NCBI GenBank assembly: GCA_028687435.1
Contig: JAQUAF010000049.1
Span: 1-40,778 of the forward strand
Reading direction: 5' to 3'
DNA from: Verrucomicrobiia bacterium
GTDB taxonomy: Bacteria; Verrucomicrobiota; Verrucomicrobiia; JABWAM01
Length of the DNA: 40,778 bases
This document shows, in pieces, positions 24,109 to 32,666 of this stretch. Made by a program: the position numbers and the translations under genes. Within the stretch, counting starts at the first letter, position 1. Each line of letters opens with the position of its first letter. The notes beneath the pieces are model-generated. The model worked only from the letters and a program-made list of their open reading frames with translations. It was not told the DNA's origin and searched no databases.

Positions 24109-26847
24109 ATGCTAAAAATGAAAACACCCTTCATTCTTCTCGCCGTCACAAGTTTTTTCCTTGGGGTTTCCCGTTCGTCCCAGGCGCAGGAAAACATCAT
24201 CATCCCCACTCCAAAAGAAATGAGGCTGCAAGACGTCCAACTCGCGCTGGATCAGGCTTGTCTGGTCATCTGCGATCCTCATGAACTCGTTCAAATGGGA
24301 GGGAAAATCATCAACACCCGGTTGAATCAACTGGGTCTTCCCGCGCTGCCGGTGCACTCCGCTCAAGATCCGAAACGCTCGCCAAACATTGTGGTAGGAA
24401 CAATCTCCAGCCTGGCCGCGGAATATCAAAAATCAATGCCCTCGACGGATTGGAATAAAATCGGGCCGCAAGGATATATCATTTCGCGCAAAACAACGGA
24501 CAACATGGATCTGATCCTGCTGGCCGGAAAAGATCCTGAAGGAACCTTGTACGCCTGCCAGACCTTTTCCAACCTGATGGAGGGAAAAAACGGGAAATGC
24601 TCAGTCCCGGCCGTTGAGATCGCCGACTGGCCGGACTATCGTCACCGCAGCGCCAGGATCATCGTCGGCCAGGACATGAACGAGGAAGCGGGACAGCGGG
24701 AGGCAAAGTCCCTCATCGACTGGTGCCTGGCGCATAAGTTCAACTACATCTACTTTAATCATGCGCGCAAAGCGAACGATGATGCCGCGCTAAAAGTCAA
24801 TCGCTATGCAAACGACAGAGGAATCACCCTGACACGGGTTTTTGACTGCAATGTGGGAGCCAAAGGCGATCCCTCGGCGGAGGAATACGCCGGCCTCACG
24901 GAAAACCTCGGACGCTTCTTCACCTGGGGCCGCGATGACCTGATTGAAAAAAGATGCGTCCAGATCGCCGGGCAAATAAACCGCCAGGGCTGGCGTCACA
25001 TCATTTTCCATCCCATCGATGTGCCATCCGACTTCTGGGACAAACGCGACGAGGCGACCCGGAAAAAATTCGGCGATGACCGCGCCGCGGCAACCGCACA
25101 CCGGATCAACACCTTCAACGACTCCCTTCACAAAAAAGTGAAGCACAAGTTGAATATCACCTGGGTCATCCAGCCCTACAACATCAACCTCAACCTTCCC
25201 GGAAACCAAACCTACCGGGAAATGGCGGAACGGATATGCGGCCTTATTCCACCGGACGTGCCCCTCGTCTCCACCATTCCATCAACGGAAGGGGTTCGTT
25301 CCTGGAAAAAACTGGGCCGCCCCCTTTACCTCTGGCGCAACGACCCTTACGCCTCCGAACTTGGCATCTATTTTTCAAGCATCCTCCCTTTCATGGCCAA
25401 AAGCGCTCATGATTCGGACAACAGCGATATCTTTGCATCGTTAAGCCATCCTCTTTCCTCAGCTCATACGGGAAAATATGCCTTCAACTGGTATCCAGGC
25501 GAACCCATGACCCTCATGGCCGCCGAATACTCCTGGAATGCCAGTTCGTTAAACGACAGTTTTTTCATCCGGGAATCCCCCGGAAAACCCAGCCAGGACA
25601 AACAACCGGACAGCTATGGCGTTTGCCGCCTCCCGTTTCATTTTAACAATGAGGATTATGGAACATGGGTCTGGTTCAAATCCTCCAAAAACCCCGAATC
25701 GGTCGCAAAAAATTTCCTTCTGAAAGCCTGCGTCCATGTTTACGGAAAAAAAGGCGGCGAAATCATGGCGGAAATATTAAACGCGGGAATACTCCCCAAG
25801 GTCATTCTGGATGAAATGCCGGTCTGGTACGAAAAAATCTATCCCGCCGTGGTTGAAAAATGGCGGAGCCCAGATTTCCTGGACTCCCAACTGCAAAGCC
25901 TGAAAGACGGCATTGAAAAGCTGGAACGTCATAAATCGCTAAACGGAGGATTTGCCGCCAACACCGGATGCGGACGGGATTTTTGCGCGCCTTTCATCGA
26001 CCAATTGAAAACCATCAAAATCGCCGGGGAAGCGCGGCGCTTGGAATGGCTGGCGTCTGACGCGGAAAACCAGCATGACAGGCAAAAAGCCCTGACCGGG
26101 ATAAAAGCGCTCCGGAATGAACTTTCAGCCATAACCACCGATTATTCGCACTGGAAAGCCATGGAAAAATTGGAGGCAAAGGAAAAGACCATCATGGCGC
26201 TCGCAAACCCCGGAAAAGACCTCGTGGCTTGGTGGCAGGCATGCAATGCGGATGGCAACACTCTCAAGGATTGCTCCGGGAAGGAAAACCATTTGAATCT
26301 TTTCAACGCAAAAATTTTCACATTCAAAAACAACAAGTCCCTGGCATTCAACGGGGCGGACAGTTTTGCCGAAACCGCCGGGCCCGCGCCGCTTTTGCCG
26401 CTCAATAAATCCTTCTCAACATCCGCCTGGGTGCGGCTTAACGCAGTCAAACCCTCCACAATCCTTGCTTTCAAAGTTTCCAACGCGCCCGTGTTTTCCA
26501 TCAGCGTGTCCTCCCTGAATTCCTTTGTCGCCTCTTTGAACGGCGGCGGGAGCAAAACCTTCTGTTACGGGTGGAAGGCCGAGGCGGACACTTGGTATCA
26601 TCTTGCGATAACAAGGGATGTTGAGGAGGGAACCTTGAAACTTTATTTGAACGGCCGGTGTATCCGCTCCGTCAACGGCGCTTCAAAAAACCTTGAAAAC
26701 TGCTCAAAAATTTCCCTGGGAGGCGTCTCCCCGGCGCCGGGCGCGGCGCGTCTGGACGGTTATCTCGCCGATGTCAGGATCTTCGAAAGGGCTTTGTCCG
26801 CCGGGGAAATAGCGGCCCATTATGGAAAGACAAAAGCCGGTTATTGA
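24109..26847 (+). CDS. Secreted glycosidase-like protein with C-terminal LamG domain
   Basis: A 912-residue exported protein (signal peptide KTPFILLAVTSFFLGVSRSS, cut near AQA). Residues about 25-155 resemble the accessory N-terminal domain of GH20/GH84/GH67 enzymes (IIIPTPKEMRLQD, GPQGYIIS, LAGKDPEGTLYACQTF). A TIM-barrel-like domain follows (about 170-480: YRHRSARIIVG, LAHKFNYIYFNHARK, WRHIIFHPIDVPSDFWD). A helical stretch (about 540-690) leads to a LamG/concanavalin-like domain (about 695-905: LVAWWQACNADGNTL, SFSTSAWVRLNA, DTWYHLAIT). It probably acts on N-acetyl-hexosamine or uronic-acid glycans; catalytic residues were not securely identified. First gene of the AraC-controlled island. 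The ATG at 24118 is an alternative start. Confidence 0.78.
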   Translation: MLKMKTPFILLAVTSFFLGVSRSSQAQENIIIPTPKEMRLQDVQLALDQACLVICDPHELVQMGGKIINTRLNQLGLPALPVHSAQDPKRSPNIVVGTISSLAAEYQKSMPSTDWNKIGPQGYIISRKTTDNMDLILLAGKDPEGTLYACQTFSNLMEGKNGKCSVPAVEIADWPDYRHRSARIIVGQDMNEEAGQREAKSLIDWCLAHKFNYIYFNHARKANDDAALKVNRYANDRGITLTRVFDCNVGAKGDPSAEEYAGLTENLGRFFTWGRDDLIEKRCVQIAGQINRQGWRHIIFHPIDVPSDFWDKRDEATRKKFGDDRAAATAHRINTFNDSLHKKVKHKLNITWVIQPYNINLNLPGNQTYREMAERICGLIPPDVPLVSTIPSTEGVRSWKKLGRPLYLWRNDPYASELGIYFSSILPFMAKSAHDSDNSDIFASLSHPLSSAHTGKYAFNWYPGEPMTLMAAEYSWNASSLNDSFFIRESPGKPSQDKQPDSYGVCRLPFHFNNEDYGTWVWFKSSKNPESVAKNFLLKACVHVYGKKGGEIMAEILNAGILPKVILDEMPVWYEKIYPAVVEKWRSPDFLDSQLQSLKDGIEKLERHKSLNGGFAANTGCGRDFCAPFIDQLKTIKIAGEARRLEWLASDAENQHDRQKALTGIKALRNELSAITTDYSHWKAMEKLEAKEKTIMALANPGKDLVAWWQACNADGNTLKDCSGKENHLNLFNAKIFTFKNNKSLAFNGADSFAETAGPAPLLPLNKSFSTSAWVRLNAVKPSTILAFKVSNAPVFSISVSSLNSFVASLNGGGSKTFCYGWKAEADTWYHLAITRDVEEGTLKLYLNGRCIRSVNGASKNLENCSKISLGGVSPAPGAARLDGYLADVRIFERALSAGEIAAHYGKTKAGY

Positions 26848-26883
26848 AATGATCGCGCGGCATCCTCAACAAAATTTGAAACC

Positions 26884-27801
26884 ATGAAAAAACACAAAAT
26901 GATCTTCGGAATCGTAAGCGATGTCTATGGCATAAAACATCCGCTGCCGGAAACGCTCAGGCGCCTGTCAAAAAACGGGTTTAAAGCCGTGGAAATCGTC
27001 TCGGAACACGTCTGCCAGTTGACCGGCCATTCCGCGCTCTCCAGCCGGAAAACGTCCTCCAAAAAAAACCTCTTTTCCGTCCGGAAAATGTGTGACGATC
27101 TGGGACTCATCGTCTGGCAGGTGCACGGCCCTTATGGAAACCTGGATCTGGTGGCGGACCGGGGACGCGTTCAAAAAAACAATGTCGATTCCTACAAACG
27201 CTGGATTGACCATTCGATCCTTCTTGGAGCAAAGACGCTGATCGTCCATCCGGGCGGCCGAAGCGACGTCTGCCAGACAAAAGACACGGATCTTATTAAA
27301 AACGAGAATGCCGCATCCCTCATGAAATTGATCGGGCACATCGGGAAGGAGGATTTCAAACTTGCGGTCGAAAATCTCCCAAGCCGCTCCGCGGAACATC
27401 CCCACATCTTCAACCGTTTCTGCAACAAGATCACCGAATTGAACGAACTGCTGTCCCTGCTGAAATCCGACAAGGCCGGAATCTGCCTCGACACCGGACA
27501 CGCCAACCTGGAGAACCTCGATGTGGTTGTCGCCGTGGGGACGGCGGGCAAAAATCTCATCGCAACCCACATCAATGAAAACAACGCCGTGCACGACTTG
27601 CACATGTTCCCGTTTTCCCTGAGGGAAAAATACAGCCGCTTGAACTGGTTTGAAATATTTGGCGCCTTCAAGGATATTCGCTACAGCCATCCGCTGATCG
27701 GCGAATGCGCCAACAGCACGGGCGAACTGCCCCTCTGGCTTTGCGATTCCTATTTAAGGCATCAACGCGAGCTTGTTGAAAAAGCCGCCAACGAATCATG
27801 A
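26884..27801 (+). CDS. Sugar phosphate isomerase/epimerase-like TIM-barrel protein
   Basis: A 305-residue xylose-isomerase-like TIM barrel: IFGIVSDVYGIKHPLPETL, GFKAVEIVSEHV, GAKTLIVHPGG, FKLAVENLPSRSAEHP (metal-binding glutamate), KAGICLDTGHANLE (aspartate and histidine) and ATHINENNAVHDLH. The metal site of the family (E, D, H, E) is therefore present. It probably interconverts keto sugars or cyclitols made available by the upstream glycosidase. It starts 36 bases after that gene and overlaps the PHP gene by four bases. Confidence 0.85.
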   Translation: MKKHKMIFGIVSDVYGIKHPLPETLRRLSKNGFKAVEIVSEHVCQLTGHSALSSRKTSSKKNLFSVRKMCDDLGLIVWQVHGPYGNLDLVADRGRVQKNNVDSYKRWIDHSILLGAKTLIVHPGGRSDVCQTKDTDLIKNENAASLMKLIGHIGKEDFKLAVENLPSRSAEHPHIFNRFCNKITELNELLSLLKSDKAGICLDTGHANLENLDVVVAVGTAGKNLIATHINENNAVHDLHMFPFSLREKYSRLNWFEIFGAFKDIRYSHPLIGECANSTGELPLWLCDSYLRHQRELVEKAANES

Positions 27802-28538
27802 AAAAAACGGTCTGGCTTTCCGCTGAAAATCTCGATGTGCATGTGCACAGCCATTATTCCGTCTGTTGCGAAGACATCACTTTTGAGGCCCTCCGGGAAA
27901 AGGGCGGAAAAAGCGGTCTCCTGTATGGAATAACAGACCACAGCACCCATCTTTATTTCCCCCGCGATCTCGCATGGAGCATCACGCGGGAGGATTTCCC
28001 ATCCCTCTGGGAAAAACACAGGGAAAACGGACGGAAAGTCATCGCGGAATATATTTCCACCGCGCGGAAGAATGCGCCCTACGTCGGGGTGGAGGCGGAT
28101 GTTTTCACCGATGGAACTGTCGTATGGGAAGAGGATTTTTACTGCCTTCTCGACTGGACGGTGGGCGCGGTTCACTTCCTGTCCACGATAAACAAAAAAA
28201 AATCCAACAATGAAATTGTCTCTGAATTCAAATTCCTCACCGAGGCGCTTCTGGCAGGCGGAAAAATCAACATCCTCGCCCATCCTTTCCGATGTCTCGC
28301 CTTCCAGCATGTGCCGGTGGACGACCGCCTGATCCAATGGACCGTCGAACTATGCCGCACCCTCAACATTGCGATGGAAATCAACTCCCACCATCGCTTC
28401 CCGGATCTGGACGCCAAAATGATCCGTTACGCCATGGAATGCGCAACACCTCTTGTATTTGGATCCGACGCCCACAAACTCGAGGAGTTCGGCAACTATG
28501 ATTATCATCGAAAATTGCTCTCGGACGCCCGCCCATGA
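27798..28538 (+). CDS. PHP-domain metal-dependent phosphoesterase
   Basis: A 246-residue PHP-domain protein. All characteristic metal motifs are visible: LDVHVHSHYS near the start, GITDHSTH, GVEADVF, GAVHFLS, ILAHPFRC and FGSDAHKLEEFG at the end, close to histidinol-phosphatase-type members. It likely hydrolyses a sugar or polyol phosphate. The ATG overlaps the previous stop (ATGA), so it is translated with the TIM-barrel gene, which suggests a joint catabolic step. The 132 bases after it hold no convincing gene; a 22-codon frame starting at its own stop is probably chance. Confidence 0.85.
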   Translation: MKKTVWLSAENLDVHVHSHYSVCCEDITFEALREKGGKSGLLYGITDHSTHLYFPRDLAWSITREDFPSLWEKHRENGRKVIAEYISTARKNAPYVGVEADVFTDGTVVWEEDFYCLLDWTVGAVHFLSTINKKKSNNEIVSEFKFLTEALLAGGKINILAHPFRCLAFQHVPVDDRLIQWTVELCRTLNIAMEINSHHRFPDLDAKMIRYAMECATPLVFGSDAHKLEEFGNYDYHRKLLSDARP

Positions 28539-28670
28539 AACAGGCCGGCGGATGCCCCCTTCTTGTGCTTCAACCGCATCCCTCTTCTTTTTCCTCATTC
28601 TGAACGCGTCTCCGCAGCCGACAACAAGATTGACTCATTCCCCCTCCATTTTTAATCTGCTTGGGCGCTT

Positions 28671-29429
28671 ATGAACACCCCATCCGTTTCCAAAGACGAA
28701 TTTGCCGTGAATGGAAACAGCGGACAACAAACGCTTGGATTTTCCTTGTTGAAAAAGCATGAGTCATTTCCAAAAAAGAGTCTTGGCTCATCGCGCGCCT
28801 TCACGCTGATCGAGCTTTTGACGGTGATTGCCCTGATCTGCATATTGGGAGCACTGTTGTCGGCGGGCTTGAGGGTGGCCAGGGAAAAAGCCCGCCAAAT
28901 AACCTGCATGAACAACCTCAGGCAGATCGGCATTGCAACGCTGAGCTATGCCAATGACTGCCAGGGAATCATGCATGCCGCTTATGACACGGCAACCAAC
29001 GTCAAATGGCATGCGGCGCTTTACAACAAAGGATATCTCCCCTCGCCCAAAACAGGGGATCGAACCATCTTGCAATGCCCTTCGCTCGCGCCGGGATGGT
29101 CGGATGGGGCCTCCTATGGAATGATATGGCCGAGACGATTAAGCAGCGGCATCTGGCACAACCTCTACGACGTGAGCCAAAACTACACCTGGGGAAACGA
29201 TAAAATAAAACAAAGCCCTTCCGTTTATCCTCTTTACGTCGATTCGATCATCACCCCATCGAATAAACAGTGGTATCGCGTCATGATCTATAACGTCAGC
29301 GACAGCCTGAGCGGCGCAACCCACCTCCGGCATCAGGGAATGGCCAACGTTTGGTTTTGCGACGGCCATGTCGGCGCTCTGGACGAAAAGGAACTCTCGG
29401 CGTTGGGCTTTGAGTACTGCGAACACTGA
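28671..29429 (+). CDS. Type II secretion-like pseudopilin with H-X9-DG C-terminus
   Basis: A 252-residue protein. After an unusually long polar leader (about 42 residues) comes the prepilin signal [20 protein letters not shown], with alanine instead of glycine at the cleavage position, then the globular part with [20 protein letters not shown]. The C-terminal [20 protein letters not shown] is the H-X9-DG motif of pseudopilins greatly expanded in planctomycetes, Verrucomicrobiota and Lentisphaerota. These are believed to be surface or secretion-associated and often occur with glycan-degrading genes, as here. Last gene of the island. Confidence 0.88.
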   Translation: MNTPSVSKDEFAVNGNSGQQTLGFSLLKKHESFPKKSLGSSRAFTLIELLTVIALICILGALLSAGLRVAREKARQITCMNNLRQIGIATLSYANDCQGIMHAAYDTATNVKWHAALYNKGYLPSPKTGDRTILQCPSLAPGWSDGASYGMIWPRRLSSGIWHNLYDVSQNYTWGNDKIKQSPSVYPLYVDSIITPSNKQWYRVMIYNVSDSLSGATHLRHQGMANVWFCDGHVGALDEKELSALGFEYCEH

Positions 29430-29462
29430 AAAACACATCCTTTGCCGTAATTGCGCCAAAAA

Positions 29463-29477
29463 CCATTGATTCAATGG
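29463..29477. promoter_or_regulatory. Perfect 15-bp palindrome
   Basis: CCATTGA-T-TCAATGG, 33 bases after the pseudopilin stop and 8 bases before the larger operator-like palindrome. Short, so it may be chance or part of a terminator. Confidence 0.4.
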
Positions 29478-29485
29478 CCCTTTGC

Positions 29486-29531
29486 AATTTACCTCAAAAT
29501 AGGAACGATCGTCCCTATTTTGAGGTAAATT
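29486..29531. promoter_or_regulatory. 46-bp near-perfect palindrome, operator-like site 1
   Basis: Arms AATTTACCTCAAAATAGG (29486-29503) and its exact reverse complement (29514-29531) surround AACGATCGTC, whose central ACGATCGT (29505-29512) is again palindromic. Only one base pair breaks the symmetry. The ACCTC and GAGGT blocks lie exactly 9 bases from the core on each side. It could be a DNA-binding site for a large dimer or tetramer, or a cruciform or terminator hairpin. Confidence 0.8.
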
Positions 29532-29600
29532 CAAAATCAACTTCCATTTGTTCAAAAGTGACATCTGGAGCGAAAAATAAAATTTTGAGTCATCCATTTT

Positions 29601-29636
29601 ACCTGACTTTCTGGACGATCGTTCCATAGAACAGGT
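29601..29636. promoter_or_regulatory. Operator-like site 2, same architecture as site 1
   Basis: ACCTG (29601-29605), nine bases, ACGATCGT (29615-29622), nine bases, CAGGT (29632-29636). Outer blocks and core are at the same distances as in site 1, whereas the nine-base spacers are not palindromic. That argues for protein recognition of blocks and core rather than an RNA hairpin. Centres of the two sites are 110 bp apart. AT-rich sequence TATTTTGATATTTTTT follows at once. The rest of the 434-base gap (29430-29863) shows no gene. Confidence 0.7.
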
Positions 29637-29863
29637 ATTTTGATATTTTTTATGGCATTCTGTTCCATTTCCAACAACAACCTTTTTCACAAGCCGGCTC
29701 ATGCCATTTTCGCCGGTTTGGTCCAATCGGAGGTTTTCTCAACATCCCCGCAGCCAGACCGCTTCTTCCTCCACTCGCGTATCTTTGCCTCGACCATTCG
29801 GCTTTCAGTCCAATCATCACCTCAAACTCGACATTTTCCACCTCCGAGGCTAGCGTCCGGGGC

Positions 29864-31372
29864 ATGCTTTACATCAGCACACGCGACAACCATCCCGCCG
29901 TCCAATCCTCGGAGGCCATCACTCTCGGAATGGCAGGCGACGGGGGGCTTTTTGTTCCCAGGGAAATGCCCGGACTGGCAAACCCGCTGACCATCGACAG
30001 CAACTACCAGGAAACCGCCCGCCGGGTGCTCGCTCCCTTCCTTTCCGATTTCTCGGCCGCCGAACTCGGATCCGCCATCGACAATGCCTACAACGCCGAA
30101 ACCTTCAACGCCCCGGGCATCGTCGAACTGGTTCCGCTCGACCCGCATCGCAGCGTGCTGGAATTGTGGCACGGTCCCACAGCCGCGTTCAAGGACGTAG
30201 CCCTGCAGATCATGCCCCAGTTCATGCAAATCGCCAAGGACAAGACCAACAACAAGACCCACACCGTGATCCTTGTCGCCACCTCCGGCGACACGGGCAA
30301 GGCGGCGCTGGAAGGTTTCCGCGACAAACCCGGCATTTCCATCGTCGTTTTCTATCCCGCCGGGGGAGTCAGCGAAATCCAGAAGCTGCAAATGGTCACC
30401 ACCGGGGGCGGCAATACCCACGTGGTGGCGGTGGAAGGCAACTTTGACGATTGCCAGTCCGGCGTCAAAGCCATCTTCTCCGATCCCGCGCTGGCACGGG
30501 AACTCGGCGTCCACAACATGGCGCTGTCGTCGGCCAACTCCATCAACTGGGGACGCCTCTGTCCTCAAATCGTCTACTACGTGCGCGCCTATGGCCTCGC
30601 CGTTCAGCGCAATCTGGTCAAGGCCGGCGCCCCGGTGGATTTCTGCGTGCCAACCGGCAATTTCGGCAACATCCTGGCAGGTTATTACGCGCGCCGCATG
30701 GGGCTGCCCATCCGCCGTCTCATTTGCGCCTCGAACCGCAACCGCATCCTCGCCGACTTTTTCGCCTCGGGCGTCTATGATTGCAACCGCGAGTTTTACC
30801 GCACCTCGTCGCCCTCCATGGACATCCTGATTTCCTCGAATCTCGAACGGTTCCTTTTCGAAATGTCGGGACGCGACGGCAAACGCATCCAAGGCTGGTT
30901 CTCCGAATTGTCGAAATCCGGCCGCTATGCCATCGATCCCCAAACCCTGGCATCCATGAAGGAATTCATCGCCGCGGGCTGGGCCGGCGAGGAACGCGTT
31001 CCCGGCGTCATCCGCGCGGAATTCGAGCGCAGCGGTTATGTGTTCGACACCCACACCGCGGTGGCCGCCGCGGCCCTCGATGATCTGGGCGACCGCAAGG
31101 TGCATACCATCATCGATTCCACGGCCAGCCCCTACAAGTTCAGCGGCGACGTGCTGCCCGCCCTCACCGGCGAACATCCGGACAACGAATGGCTTTCCAT
31201 CGAACGCCTCCACGCCGCCGGCAAAATCCCCATCCACCGCGCGGTCCTGGGTTTGCGCGAACGCCCCGTGCGGCACACCCGCCAATGCGCCGTCGCCAAC
31301 ATGAGCGGCGTGCTGATGGAGATTTGCGCAAAAATCAGTCATCACCCAGGCGCCAAGGCGCTTGGGCACTAA
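29864..31372 (+). CDS. thrC: Threonine synthase
   Basis: A 502-residue PLP enzyme converting O-phospho-L-homoserine to threonine, of the long E. coli/yeast type. Visible motifs: YISTRDNHPAVQSSEAITLG at the start, the PLP lysine in GPTAAFKDVALQ (about residue 110), ATSGDTGKAALEGF (phosphate cup), SANSINWGRL and PTGNFGNILAGYYA. The last residues (PGAKALGH) and the stop lie in a GGCACT-type repeat arm, as in the GntR gene. It is followed 78 bases on by an apgM-type gene. Confidence 0.93.
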   Translation: MLYISTRDNHPAVQSSEAITLGMAGDGGLFVPREMPGLANPLTIDSNYQETARRVLAPFLSDFSAAELGSAIDNAYNAETFNAPGIVELVPLDPHRSVLELWHGPTAAFKDVALQIMPQFMQIAKDKTNNKTHTVILVATSGDTGKAALEGFRDKPGISIVVFYPAGGVSEIQKLQMVTTGGGNTHVVAVEGNFDDCQSGVKAIFSDPALARELGVHNMALSSANSINWGRLCPQIVYYVRAYGLAVQRNLVKAGAPVDFCVPTGNFGNILAGYYARRMGLPIRRLICASNRNRILADFFASGVYDCNREFYRTSSPSMDILISSNLERFLFEMSGRDGKRIQGWFSELSKSGRYAIDPQTLASMKEFIAAGWAGEERVPGVIRAEFERSGYVFDTHTAVAAAALDDLGDRKVHTIIDSTASPYKFSGDVLPALTGEHPDNEWLSIERLHAAGKIPIHRAVLGLRERPVRHTRQCAVANMSGVLMEICAKISHHPGAKALGH

Positions 31373-31438
31373 GGCGCTGAGTGGCAATTTGACAAAGCAA
31401 GCCGGACGAAATACCTTCAGCCTTCAGTCTTCAGCCTA
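31347..31438. repeat. GGCACTAAG-type plus CTTCAG-type repeat between thrC and apgM
   Basis: CAGGCGCCAAGGCGCTTGGG followed by CACTAAGGCGCTGAGTGG (31347-31384) covers the thrC end; CCTTCAGCCTTCAGTCTTCAG (about 31414-31434) lies just before the next start. The two short-period repeat classes are combined in one gap. No opposing GGCACT arm is seen. Confidence 0.65.
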
Positions 31439-31450
31439 TTTCCCCAACCA

Positions 31451-32659
31451 ATGGACACGCATCATTACAAATACGCGGTGCTGGTCGGCGACGGCATGGC
31501 CGATCGTCCGCTGCCCCAGTTGGGCGGACACACCCCGCTCGAAGCGGCGCGCACGCCCAACATGGATGCCGTGGCGAGGGAAGGCGCCGCCGGCCTGGTG
31601 GCCACCATTCCCGAAGGATTGCCTCCCGGCAGCGATGTGGGAAACCTTTCCCTCTTTGGCTACGATCCGCGTCAATACTATCAGGGCCGCGCCCCCATCG
31701 AAGCGGCCAGCATGGGCGTCGCCCTCGCGCCGGGCGAAACAGCGTTTCGCTGCAATTTTGTGACCGTGTCCGGCGGACGCATGGAAGATTACAGCGCCGG
31801 ACATCTCGACAACGCCGAAGCCGCCGCCTTGGTCGCGGAATTGCAAACCGTCCTGCGCCCGCCTCTTTGCCGCCTGCATCTGGGCGTTGACTACCGCCAC
31901 CTGATGATCTTCTCCGGCTTGAACACCTCGGATCTGGCCACCACCCCGCCGCACGACATCACCGGACAACCCATCACCGGTTTTCTCCCCTCGGGCACCT
32001 CGGGCGCGCAGGTGCGGGCGGTCATGGAAAAAGCCCTGCCCGCGCTCGCGCAATCCAAGGTCAACCGCGCGCGCGCCGCAGCCGGGAAACCGGCGGTCAC
32101 CCATATCTGGCTTTGGGGCCAAGGCAATGCCGTGACACTGCCCAGCCTTTCCCAAAAGCACGGTCTCTCGGGAACCGTCATTTCCGCGGTCAATCTGGTC
32201 AAGGGACTCGGAGTGCTGGCCGGTTTGGAAGCGGCCCAAGTCAAAGGCGCCACCGGTTATCTGGACACCAATTACGCCGGGAAAATGGCCGCAGCAGCCG
32301 GGGCGCTCGCCAGCAAAGACTTTGTTTATGTCCATGTGGAGGCGCCTGACGAAACCAGCCACGAAGGCTCCGTCGAGAAAAAAGTCAAGGCCATCGAAGA
32401 TTTCGATTGTCGGATTGTCGGCGAGTTCCTCAAGCTTCGCGACCGCATCCCCAACCTGCGCATCCTGGTCGTTTCCGACCATGCCACCCCCATTTCCCTG
32501 CGCACCCACAGCGCCGAACCGGTGCCCTTTGCCATGAGCGGCCCGGGCATCAAGACGGACGCCGCCGACGCCTACACCGAAAAAGCCGTCGAAGGCCGCC
32601 CCCCGCTCTCGGGCCCGGCGCTGCTGGAAAAATTCCTTTCATCAGATCACAACCGTTAA
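31451..32659 (+). CDS. ApgM-type 2,3-bisphosphoglycerate-independent phosphoglycerate mutase / proposed homoserine kinase
   Basis: A 402-residue alkaline-phosphatase-superfamily protein of the archaeal ApgM type: KYAVLVGDGMADRPLPQLGG (metal aspartate), PEGLPPGSDVGNLSLFGYDP (nucleophile serine region), YVHVEAPDETSHEGS and VVSDHATPISLRTHS with metal ligands. A subfamily of these proteins has been proposed to be a non-orthologous homoserine kinase because it co-occurs with threonine genes. The gene sits between thrC and alaS and no thrB is visible, which fits that role; a glycolytic role is not excluded. It precedes alaS by 7 bases. Confidence 0.85.
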   Translation: MDTHHYKYAVLVGDGMADRPLPQLGGHTPLEAARTPNMDAVAREGAAGLVATIPEGLPPGSDVGNLSLFGYDPRQYYQGRAPIEAASMGVALAPGETAFRCNFVTVSGGRMEDYSAGHLDNAEAAALVAELQTVLRPPLCRLHLGVDYRHLMIFSGLNTSDLATTPPHDITGQPITGFLPSGTSGAQVRAVMEKALPALAQSKVNRARAAAGKPAVTHIWLWGQGNAVTLPSLSQKHGLSGTVISAVNLVKGLGVLAGLEAAQVKGATGYLDTNYAGKMAAAAGALASKDFVYVHVEAPDETSHEGSVEKKVKAIEDFDCRIVGEFLKLRDRIPNLRILVVSDHATPISLRTHSAEPVPFAMSGPGIKTDAADAYTEKAVEGRPPLSGPALLEKFLSSDHNR

Positions 32660-32666
32660 ACCTGCC

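Noticed and set aside
28551..28674. Short signal-peptide-like frame between the PHP gene and the pseudopilin
   Set aside because: Only about 40 codons, no ribosome site and overlapping other frames; probably chance.
29822..31387. 521-codon minus-strand frame opposite thrC
   Set aside because: Full shadow of threonine synthase with no recognisable domain.
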